Below are positions 25,801 to 33,700 of a DNA stretch of 64,000 nucleotides, piece by piece. Origin of the DNA: a virus. Under the pieces are notes generated by a model. The model did not search any database. It was not told the DNA's origin and saw nothing but the letters and a program-made list of their open reading frames with translations. The stretch spans positions 1 through 64,000 of IMG/VR virus record IMGVR_UViG_3300042562_001138; one strand, given 5' to 3'. Both the position numbers and the translations under genes were made by a program. Numbering within the stretch: the stretch's first letter is position 1; each line of letters begins with the position of its first letter.

Positions 25801-28057
25801 TTGCTCTTAATTGCCCTCCTTTACCATCAGGATATACTCTATCAGATTTTGTTTCTGCTTCTGCTTTTAAACTAGCTATAACATCGTCTGGATCAATACC
25901 CATTTCTGACATTACAGATTCCATTTGTTTTACGGTTTCTGAATTAGGATTTATAGCTTTAGCTGTTTCATAAGAACCTACCATTAAAACCTTTGCGTGT
26001 TTACCCATAGACATCATACCCATTGTAAACGTTAACGACCACTTCTCTAATCCCTCTTCTTTCGTTTTCCCAAATGTATTATCAAATGTTTCTTGGCTTA
26101 TACCTGTTTTAGTAAACTCATGAAACAAATCCCCTGCGTATTCCTCTACGGTAACACCAGTAGCACCAATTAAAGATTTCGTGAAGAAATTAACGATTGG
26201 ATTTAACGGTTTTAATTTACCAAATACTTTATTAAATGCTAATTGTGCTGCCTCCTCTGCACTACCCATAGCAAAACTTGTTTGGTCGCTTGCTAATTCA
26301 AAATTAACACCTGAAATTATTACATCAGCAATAGCTTTAAATTTCTTGCTTTTATCATACAATTCAAATACTTTAGGTAAAACGCCTGCACCTTTTACTA
26401 TTGTGCCTATTCCACCTGTTAAAAAAGTTGTTGCTGCTATATTTGCTCCCAATACAGTTGAAGTACCTAATACACCACCAAATTTTTCTGGGTAAGTATA
26501 AGCCAATTCTTTATCTGCATCTTTTAAATTAATCCCTACTGATTTTAGTTTTTCATTTAATATTCTAGCTTGATTTTTTTCAGATGTTGAAGTCATATTA
26601 AATTCGCCTAATATAGTTTCGTTAAAACCTTGTTTCACATCACTAAGCACCTCTAATAATCGTTCTGTTTTTTTAAAAGGCATCTGATAATAAGAATCGT
26701 TTTTATCGTACCTAGCCACCTTCTTTGTAATATCTTCATTTAAAAACAAAGCATTGCTTAATGCTAATACTTCTGCTTTAGCTAAATTACGTTCTCTATC
26801 TAAGTTACTTAATGCTTCGTTTTGTTTAGCTGTTAAAGATATACCTTTTTCGCGTGAAGTATCTCTAATACCTCTCGCTTCTTTCTCTAAGTAGTTTAAC
26901 TTATATGTAGCATCCTCCAATGCGCCTTTTAACTTCATATAATCATTGTTATACTTTGAAGTAAAGCTTTCTTGTGTTACTTGCTTATCGGTATCTTTAT
27001 TTATTACGTTTGATAATTCATCAAACAATCTATTGTTGTTTCCTCTTATCTTATCTACTTCTTTAGATAGTCTTTGGGATTCTTTTAAGTCTTTCTCAAA
27101 TTGTGCAACCTCCTTTGGATTAATTACCATTGAACCATCCTCGCCTTGCTTTTGTACAAATGATTTTTCTTTATAGGAATTTAACCTATCCATTACACTT
27201 GAATATTCATCAACAACCTTTCTTTGGTTATCATCTAAATCCATTAAGCTAAATGAAAGATTTTTATTCTTCTCAAAGCTCATTTCTTTAGCCTTATTCA
27301 ATAATTCTATATTCTGTGTATATGCAGTTATATCTTTAAAATCCTTTGGTGCAGGAGCGTATTTAGTGATTAAATCTAACGAGGATTCTAAATCCTTACG
27401 CTTAAATTCTGTAACCTTATCGTTTAAATATTTCTTTTGCGCTTTTTCTAGTTCCTCTTCCGTTAAGTTATATTTTTCAGCTAACCTTTGTCCGCCATCA
27501 AACATAGTTAACTCATTATCGCCCTCAAATATTGCTTTTAAATCCTCTTGTGGAATAGCTTTTAACTTGCGTTGTGTATCTAACTCTGGCTTAATTTCTT
27601 TTGCTTGGGATTGTATTTCCTTTGCTTTTGATTTTTCCTCAATATTAGGCATGAACGTTTCACCCACAGAAATAGCTTCTTGCTTTGCCTGTGCCTTTTT
27701 TTCTTCCTTTGTAGCTACACCTTTAAAGGCTTGCTCGGTTTCCTTATCAACATCCCAGTTAATGTTTGATGATTTTTGTTTCCTAGCTAAAGCCTTTTTT
27801 TCTTCTAAACTAAGTGGTTTTGTAGTACCCGAAGATTGTTCTTTCTTCGTTTCGCTTGTACCCGAAGAAGATTCTTCCGTACTCGAACCCGATTGAGATT
27901 GGCTTTTTTTTTTATCCTCCTCTTGGGATAATTTTAAAGCTCTCGCTATTCGTTCCTCTTTTGTTAACGTTTTAGGGGTTTCATCTTGTAAGATTTCCTC
28001 CGATTGGGATAACTCTAAAGCTTTTGCAATTCGCTCTTCTCTTGTTAATTCAGGCAT
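19880..28057 (-). CDS. Giant polyvalent virion/ejection protein, 2725 aa
   Basis: Very large protein with several patches of different type. Residues 3-48 hold two near-identical motifs (LTREERIAKALELSQSEE and LTKEERIARALKLSQEED), with a degenerate third near 83. Around 525-650 are hydrophobic/Ala-Gly stretches (FLTGGIGTIVKGAGVL) that could interact with membranes. Residues about 840-960 resemble a ParB-like domain (LRVPVEQL, FVINGTKRVATAL). Residues about 1095-1240 resemble an ADP-ribosyltransferase-like module (ILKEGFNF, PGAYFSSED, IKGILLKED). Long coiled coils follow. This mosaic is typical of polyvalent proteins delivered with phage DNA. It sits among the tail and ejection genes. Domain names are tentative; the coding call is certain. 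Confidence 0.75.
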   Translation of the reverse strand: MPELTREERIAKALELSQSEEILQDETPKTLTKEERIARALKLSQEEDKKKSQSQSGSSTEESSSGTSETKKEQSSGTTKPLSLEEKKALARKQKSSNINWDVDKETEQAFKGVATKEEKKAQAKQEAISVGETFMPNIEEKSKAKEIQSQAKEIKPELDTQRKLKAIPQEDLKAIFEGDNELTMFDGGQRLAEKYNLTEEELEKAQKKYLNDKVTEFKRKDLESSLDLITKYAPAPKDFKDITAYTQNIELLNKAKEMSFEKNKNLSFSLMDLDDNQRKVVDEYSSVMDRLNSYKEKSFVQKQGEDGSMVINPKEVAQFEKDLKESQRLSKEVDKIRGNNNRLFDELSNVINKDTDKQVTQESFTSKYNNDYMKLKGALEDATYKLNYLEKEARGIRDTSREKGISLTAKQNEALSNLDRERNLAKAEVLALSNALFLNEDITKKVARYDKNDSYYQMPFKKTERLLEVLSDVKQGFNETILGEFNMTSTSEKNQARILNEKLKSVGINLKDADKELAYTYPEKFGGVLGTSTVLGANIAATTFLTGGIGTIVKGAGVLPKVFELYDKSKKFKAIADVIISGVNFELASDQTSFAMGSAEEAAQLAFNKVFGKLKPLNPIVNFFTKSLIGATGVTVEEYAGDLFHEFTKTGISQETFDNTFGKTKEEGLEKWSLTFTMGMMSMGKHAKVLMVGSYETAKAINPNSETVKQMESVMSEMGIDPDDVIASLKAEAETKSDRVYPDGKGGQLRASNMTVEQEIVLREKLNYKPLTEDELTLKRTVQETEELAPSDSPYVTKKEMDDDLKLLKGEDEGSVPETYVGESVKTDEGIVTTVTEKVEEGTQLRVPVEQLVVEEAKPISETFDRAKAGVIDVWQDAETNELFVINGTKRVATALEDGTSSVDVNFVKANSLQEAYKIGELKNKLEDTDKTIDAVELVKANPTLKDNLDLSKPKELELFGLSSLNESLTEELKSNPNQVGVLSIIGNSVPIQNQDSVYEVVKRIGLTAEQTSVLVKMPEVKNATKTFVDNKQKALSSIEETTKALDKYEQENEPEFIDLQKLFNLDKGYTFDSGAAIEGLQKLARKGNKMGNVKKPSSLKFLPKKITLKHLVRNSKDKKSILKEGFNFNKLDNDSNVPGAYFSSEDWSTVGRFGREQQNALFVDIENEGLVYFDTAEEFEAFLEENGINSNKGLSFEEIKPLLDLGIKGILLKEDVVSRQRNELIVIDGSIIKEISENQKDINNLPSSFPSTKSVAQEYHKVKKDGTNPALVEAVESIFTDDKSYQDNKKTKEADVQLKAKVELKTALTKTGQSNIDSLSEDAAQLGLEPETLYDRILSTSPTVKALTERYAKGVSNGLYSVKDATNRLNTEIKENIGKIKEELNMNATKKDVAQLESALTSNKKNSSEILRDIASKIDKAVDNIGKNSYATIFGVEPLIAKAFLKALSATLKSSATFIDGFNKAIVKFKNSDILKGKTAQEVNDIIQNLTNAVTDLKQKADLKNPLTKLQQSKIKQSIEARIKYLYKNSMTSLPTQKSIEKLAEKSGIIDAKTFAENVYKRLQKTEASREKRMEKFEGSVSDFITKGGGNIKSLFNQLSDLILKDKQQAVTLKNTILNALVKANTKGLKFSQQQLQQITSVFEKANLSNISGIYDLTIKIDQIVNKAVDITLNSKISEMQRMLKRSSKNLKQIKQKEYIRELINLNGSQITEQGLKNDLISLLEDVKEYLSGKDNLNYNQAKLDEFNKSIEDYNIAKEEALIEKMFELFKRDNPNTTITLDEYKQFIYPTEKQLLEEKEAKKELDEEAREKRKEEKRKKLETLTVFNIQSILDFQLNTSLSPLNIQNISKLKDTLKFLVDNNHLKDLEDRQLKEIIKVANELEIFNSSSQLGNLTAELTGIKKAIENQPKMMSKLRTFSGRLKNALFSPDGDPIFGKGNELVGFHRLIERMFVGQEADTIGAIMFKSLFNGVNEAKTEFTKYAKKLKKLAQFELRNIDNYNLGVKAYLLSSPKDISDIEAQVLFERKKEKIKLDIDRLIQKSQVTSGVTYSTQKAAKQRAELYQEALNDISKYDTYQELLDAYDNGDLLNKEQKAVYDLTRGEYEKIKPLLIDSNVAYGDKEFLEENNYTSISYLRMDTGKSEKNILDPNFNNTSGIIDAQSGTVLARVQNPLNVKEVLDFDFYNVSKRRVFESYIDVQTRGARLELSSFINSKQFQEVFANNDDLYNIFKERVSRYANSILANQRTSLNINKRHIRFVRDLISNVKLAYLARTGQVLKQLAILVHSASRLGIDFFNGLGVFLGNVGTVEGRENLTELLSGSDTSNRANLGDEQFSQMVSKLSTYDLTDNRFYQGIQKWLLNPINQGLNIGSLILTHPDLFSNTVTYIGAMIKEQKKQIKKGDTSKLKLGMFPDIYTLKENKDLENTYKADRIAGFINNESDVAKQGGMFTDQGMVAQLFYQFKSMAVNAAVGAQNAILDLTDPTATRKDKEIAILNLMGYVGSVVAFQASKELLKDLWDDNLKEGAKKLTGRKLENPEDKRKSFVDNWNNTTYLSEYAYRIMLRSAVDVLAGGVSPSGVSDFMGTTVLDPAGKTLYKTAFNREYSGENVFFGNWKELGGGFKTLLDVAEASTDIVSPYVYDAEEKRKVSTDYAIAKSMFEAGYNRPLETTADILYFLSIRYGKGVPSEFLGTIKKVIKNNYKVKDGNFERLNPMQKAKEDK

Positions 28058-28061
28058 AGTA

Positions 28062-29768
28062 TTATAACTTTATAAATTCTTTAAAAGTAATTGTTTTTTT
28101 AGGATTAGAACCTAATTGTTTTAAATACTTATCATAAGCATCCATATCTTCTGTATCGTAATTTTCTAAAATAGATTTATCTCTTTTTAATCTTAATGTT
28201 CCATCTTTAAGTTTTTCTAAAAAAATACTATCATTATCCTTACCAGTTGATTTAATACCTGCTATTTCTGAACCTCTAGAAAATGTTTTCTCTTTTAAAA
28301 CTTCTGGATCCTTTTCATTTATTACAGCTTCAAAGTTTTTGATGTCATTACCTCCTTTAGGATTAGCTCCTACAAAACCTTTATATTCGTAATAAGGTAT
28401 AGCAACATCAAAACTAGATTGCTTATCCCCTAATTCTTTTTTAAAGTTACCTACTATATATGGCTCCCATGATGAATTTTCATCATTTAATGTAATACCT
28501 CTAAACTTACCTTTTTTAACATCGTTAGCACTTATTGATATATTCTCAATAGGTATCCATCTTTTTTCACCTCCTGTTGTTTCAGCGTTCATTTCTATTT
28601 CTCCAAAAGCGTTCTTTCTGAAATTTGCCTTATCAATAGGATTACCCTTTGAATCTAGTTTAGGTCTTAATACAGCCATTGATTTAACTTTCTTTGGCTC
28701 AAAATCTTTATTACCTTGGTCGCCTTGTTCCCAAAATTCTCCTTCAAAATAATCATCCGCTATCTTTCCTTCTGTACCTTGCCATTTACCAAATACAGTT
28801 AAAGGTATAGCTCTCATTTTCTTTAATTCACCTGAACTTAAAGGTATGTTTTCGGTAAAATTACCTGCTGTTTCTTGTACTGCAATTGACCTACTTTTTT
28901 GAAATATTTTTTCTTTACCACCTTGTTTACCAAAAGGTACTGATACATCATCCTCGACAACATTATTAATTTTTAAATCAAACTTTTGTTGAGTTTTTTG
29001 GTTTGGATCTATGTAAGGAGTTTTAACGTTTTTCTTTAATTCAAGATTTCCGTAATCGTAAACAGCTTCCCTAAATTTATCTAAAGTTTTATAAGATTCT
29101 TTCAGTTGGTCATTACCATCATTCCACATTCTTTCCGCCCAATTATCCATAGATTGTTTAGAAGTTTTCTCTACTTGGTCGTAATTGTAGTTACCAAATT
29201 TATCTTTACTAGAGCTTTGAGTAATCGTGCTAATTAATTTATTAACCTCTGGTTGCATAAATTTCTTCTCGTAAGAAGCCATACTGAAACTTGGTATAAG
29301 TTGTAATTGGCTAATATCAAAATCACCTGGTTTATCTATAAACGCTTGGATTGATTCATCTGATTTTTCTATATCGTATTTATTTTTGTTTTGATTTAAT
29401 TCAAACAATAACCTAGTGGTTTCTTTTTCAGCTAATTTAGCGTTAGCAACAATAGTTTTAATATCGTTTATTTTTTTCTTGTATTCTATCGCTTCGGTAG
29501 TATTCCCTTTTAATATGTTTCTGTTGTTATCTTGAACATATTGGTATAAGTTACCTAATTCAGTTTTTACCAAATCAGCATCTCTAAACCATACGGAACC
29601 ATCAATTGATTCTAATTGTTTATTAATCTCCTTTTTTCCTTCTTTCTGTTCAGCCAATAGTCTATTACCCTCTTCTTTAAAAACAGGATTATATGTGCTA
29701 TCAAAAACTTGGGCAAAACCTCTGCCTTGCCCTTGCGATACTCCTAGTGAATCTACTTCTTCAAACAT
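28062..29768 (-). CDS. Probable internal virion/ejection protein, 568 aa
   Basis: Charged Lys/Asn/Asp-rich protein with helical N-terminal ~200 residues (NRLLAEQKEGKKEINKQLESIDGSVWF) and a more beta-rich middle. No signal or membrane segment. It is encoded between a 251-aa candidate ejection protein and the giant polyvalent protein (gaps of 6 and 4 bases). This is the position where podovirus-type phages encode internal or cargo proteins. The functional call is by position. Confidence 0.55.
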   Translation of the reverse strand: MFEEVDSLGVSQGQGRGFAQVFDSTYNPVFKEEGNRLLAEQKEGKKEINKQLESIDGSVWFRDADLVKTELGNLYQYVQDNNRNILKGNTTEAIEYKKKINDIKTIVANAKLAEKETTRLLFELNQNKNKYDIEKSDESIQAFIDKPGDFDISQLQLIPSFSMASYEKKFMQPEVNKLISTITQSSSKDKFGNYNYDQVEKTSKQSMDNWAERMWNDGNDQLKESYKTLDKFREAVYDYGNLELKKNVKTPYIDPNQKTQQKFDLKINNVVEDDVSVPFGKQGGKEKIFQKSRSIAVQETAGNFTENIPLSSGELKKMRAIPLTVFGKWQGTEGKIADDYFEGEFWEQGDQGNKDFEPKKVKSMAVLRPKLDSKGNPIDKANFRKNAFGEIEMNAETTGGEKRWIPIENISISANDVKKGKFRGITLNDENSSWEPYIVGNFKKELGDKQSSFDVAIPYYEYKGFVGANPKGGNDIKNFEAVINEKDPEVLKEKTFSRGSEIAGIKSTGKDNDSIFLEKLKDGTLRLKRDKSILENYDTEDMDAYDKYLKQLGSNPKKTITFKEFIKL

Positions 29769-29774
29769 AGCTTA

Positions 29775-30530
29775 TTAATAATTTAAAGCCCACAACGGAA
29801 CGTTATTACTTTGAACAGGAGGTAAAATATTACCCAAGTTAGAATAATCTTCTTGTGCATCTAACATACTAGACCCTCTTGTAAAATCTACACTATTACT
29901 TGTTCCACCTGCTGTTGGATTATTATTAATAGGAGTTTTACTTTTCTTAGTAAAATTGAAAATACCATCACCTCCTGCTATTCTATCGGTCATTTCATAA
30001 TCAACTAACATACGTGAAAAATCTGTTAATCCTCCCATAGTGTTTTGCATACCCGAACCAATTAATCCTTCTGCCATACGCATTTTGTTTAGGAATGGCT
30101 CGTATTCGTTTAATTGAAATTGCATATCCCTCTGCCTACCCATTTCCGCTCTTTGTGCTGTTAATAAATTTTGATTTTGCAACCTCATTGCTGAATCCTG
30201 CATAGCTAATCTATTCAATGAATCTAACTCTCCTTGGTACAATTGTGGAATACCTGCAATACCTGCTCTTCTATCAGATAAACCTCTTACAGCTTGTTGC
30301 TGTCCTCTCTGCATATCTTGGATAAACAAGTTTCTTTGTTCCTCTGGCATACCCTCTAAAGCTTGTACTTGCGCTTGGGTTAAATTAGCGATAACCTCTC
30401 TTGGTATTTCCCTCATAGGTCGCTTAGTATTCCTTAACGCATTTCTTCCTGCTAAAAATTGTGCAATACCTGTACCTGTTTTAACCGCTGCTGGTATCCC
30501 GATTGCTAAACCCATTGTAACTGGTCCCAT
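29775..30530 (-). CDS. Probable internal virion/ejection protein, 251 aa
   Basis: N-terminus is small-residue-rich and hydrophobic (MGPVTMGLAIGIPAAVKTGTGIAQFLAG). A long Gln/Met/Arg-rich helical part follows (LTQAQVQALEGMPEEQRNLFIQDMQRGQQQA), then an acidic tail. This composition is familiar from phage ejection proteins such as T7 gp14-like and crAss-like cargo proteins, which insert into or cross the host envelope. Sequence family not proven. It is adjacent to other tail and ejection genes. Confidence 0.55.
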   Translation of the reverse strand: MGPVTMGLAIGIPAAVKTGTGIAQFLAGRNALRNTKRPMREIPREVIANLTQAQVQALEGMPEEQRNLFIQDMQRGQQQAVRGLSDRRAGIAGIPQLYQGELDSLNRLAMQDSAMRLQNQNLLTAQRAEMGRQRDMQFQLNEYEPFLNKMRMAEGLIGSGMQNTMGGLTDFSRMLVDYEMTDRIAGGDGIFNFTKKSKTPINNNPTAGGTSNSVDFTRGSSMLDAQEDYSNLGNILPPVQSNNVPLWALNY

Positions 30531-30531
30531 G

Positions 30532-30789
30532 TTATATCATTTTATTAATTGTGTAACCTACTCCACTTACCGCTAATCCGTAAAATAAACAGTATTTTAT
30601 ACCCACTCCATAAAACAAAGATAGCAAAACTCCACAATATAAACCAACACATTGAGGACAACTTATAAAAATACCTGCTTTCATTGAATAGCTTGTTATT
30701 CGCTCCCTCAATGTTTTAAATATGTTTCCCTTTGTAATTACCATTGTTAATCCATAACCTGATAATAAAATTAAAAACAATGTTTTCAT
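30532..30789 (-). CDS. DUF1360-like two-pass membrane protein, 85 aa
   Basis: Hydrophobic protein with the motif ISCPQCVGLYCGVLLSLFYG (residues about 43-62), resembling the CxxC...W/YxG pattern of DUF1360-type membrane proteins. It overlaps the neighbouring 1584-aa gene by one base and lies within the virion operon. Role unknown; perhaps membrane-related during assembly or infection. Confidence 0.55.
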   Translation of the reverse strand: MKTLFLILLSGYGLTMVITKGNIFKTLRERITSYSMKAGIFISCPQCVGLYCGVLLSLFYGVGIKYCLFYGLAVSGVGYTINKMI

Positions 30790-33700
30790 TATTTATTTGT
30801 TCTTTGTGATATAGCGTAATTCAATCCTAATTGATACACAATTTCCTTACGTTGTGAATTAGTAGTTAATTTAACTAAGAAACTTCTATCCCTCATTGCA
30901 TCGCCATTAATCTTAGGGAACTCCTCATTAACGCTATTTATATCTCTCCAAACCTGTGAGTAAAAAGCATTTTCTTTACCGTTAAACACTAACCCTTCCA
31001 AATCTTCATCTATAAAATCATCTAAAGTGTTATTCGTTTCTTGCCCATTTAATGTTTCTATAATTACATCAAAAGGACTTGTAGTGTAAAGCACAATAGA
31101 TTTTAATATCTTACTTGATTCAGGCATTACATTAAACGGTACCCACAATTCACTTTGGTAAGCCACTCCATAGAATACAGAATGATTTGCGTTTTGGTCG
31201 TGTAGGAATAATTGTCCATTTTTAAATGTTACAATGTTTAATCCAACTGAACACATATATTCCGGTTCAAATGAATAAAACGTTGTCCAATGCTTTGTTG
31301 TTTCACTAAACGCTAAAGTAATTGGTTTTATATCTACATCCACCTTTCTTTCGTATGCAGGTAATATTGGTGTTGCTCCTATTATGTATGTTCCTTTAAC
31401 TAAATCTCTAGTTACTGTTATATCAGCTTCGTATCCTGTTTTGTTGTCCTCTAATTGTGCATCAAACACAATAGTTGAACTACCTTCCAATAACCTAGTT
31501 TCATACACAATTGAGCCAAAGTTTATATTACCAACAACAGGAGGTATAAATAATTGTCTATTCAAACCACCAAATGCAACTACCAATTCATCATAACCTA
31601 CATCGTAAGTTGTAAAGATAGTAGGCACCTTTTCTTGTGATAAATATTCTTTAAATTTATCCTCAAAAAATTCCTCCATTTTAATATCGGAAATAGGCGT
31701 AATACCATCGTTGCTTAATCTACAAACAACACCTCTTCTGTAATCCACAAAGTATCTTCTGTTTCCGTAGTAACAAAAACTTTCAGGGTGCAATCCTATA
31801 CCAAATTCTCCTGCGTAGTATATGATTTTACTCAATACCTTTTCGCTTGATGCTACTTGTCCTTGTGCAAATTGGTCGAATATTACATTTTCCTCAACTA
31901 ATATCTGCCCTACCTTTAATTCTTGGTAACACTCTAATCGCTTATCAAATGAAGCTAATCTTTGAATACTTCCGTATTTACGATCGTATTGCTCAAAGTT
32001 TTCATCAAAGAAACTATTTAAACCGTTTATACCTGATTCTGGAATAAACCTTTGTGAATAGTATATAGTCGTTGGTCGTCTTAATTGTTTAATATCCATA
32101 TTAACAATGTTAGGTCGCCCAACATCCGAAGTGATAAAATTCCTGTTTACAAAATCATTAACAAAATTACTTTCTACAAATTCGTTTTTAAATGAAGTTG
32201 TTGTAACTGGCATATTTCTTTTAAACAAATATGTATCCCCCGAAGTAAACTTAACTATTGCAGGTTCCGTATCAGTTTGGTTTTGTTCATTACCTAAATG
32301 TAAACCATTGTTAATTTCGTAAAACTCTCCAATCTCAAAGAAGAAATTGTTTTCTAAATCTTTAACAGGAGTATATATCTCAAATAAATCACCACCACCA
32401 CTTGTTAATGTAGGTAAGTTAAATTCATTACGCAACGTTATTATTGCTGTACCTATATCATAATTCAATATTTCTAAATCAAATCTCTGTGTAAAAGGAA
32501 AACCATTAGCAGATTTAATAAACCTCATTCTATCTCCTTTGGTAAATGTATATACCAACTCACTTCCTTTGTTTATTTCATTGTATCCGTTTACTATGTT
32601 ATCTATATTTATCTCAATTGTGTATCCATCGTTACTTGATGTTACATCATCTGAAATAGTTTTATATGTAGTTGATTTTGAAATAAATTGAATATAGTTT
32701 CTAAACGTTAACTTCTTAGTACGTACCCATGCGTAATGAGTCGCCCAACTTGGAGCTTTATGGTAAATGTAACCACTTACTACTGGTACAGATGAAAACG
32801 CATATTCAGTAGGGTCGCCTACAACACTCTGTAATCCTCGTTTTACCTTATCGGAAAAGAATGGTAAATCTAAGCGTAAATCCTCTATACTGTTTACTGC
32901 TCCACTTCTATTCGCTCTGTCGTAATAAACTATACCAAACTCATAAGAAGCACCACGTTTTAAGAAACTAGCTCCTAATCCAAAAGTTGTTGTAGCGGTT
33001 ATACTACCTAAGTCTAACCCTATGTTTATATTATAAATTTTAACTAACGGATCATTATTAGCACCGAAATACATTAATACAGATGGATTAGTTAAAACAT
33101 TGTTTATTACAGTATAAATGATTTGAGAATCACTTTGGTATGCGTATAATGGTGAATTAAATAAATTTGTAGGTACATTAAATACAGTTGAAAAAAACGA
33201 ATTAGCGTAAACAATTATATCAAAATACCCATTGCCATCAGTCGTTTGCGTATCACCATTTGATGTAACAATGGTCATATTCACAACTGGATTACCGTTT
33301 GCATCAACTATTCTGCCTGTAATATTTGATTTAGATGTAGCTAAAGCCCCCTTGTTTTTTACCTGCGCTAATAATCTTAAACCATTATTATCGGTTGAAA
33401 ATATTTGATTAACCTCCTCTAAATTAGTCAATTCTGATTTGTAAAAAACAACAGGGGTAATAAAAGAACCTTGCCTTATATTTAAAAATGATTCTACTCT
33501 TGTAGGAATGTAAAAAAATCCATTATGGTCTGTAAAAAACCAACACTCTTGTCTTAAACCCCCAATAGGAGAAGGTCGCCTAACCCCAAAATAACCTTTT
33601 AAATAATTTCTAGAGGTGGTGTAATTCCCTGAATGTCCAAAAAAATCACCTACATAATCAATCCTGCTATAAGGTATTCTTTGTTGACTTCTAACATCAT

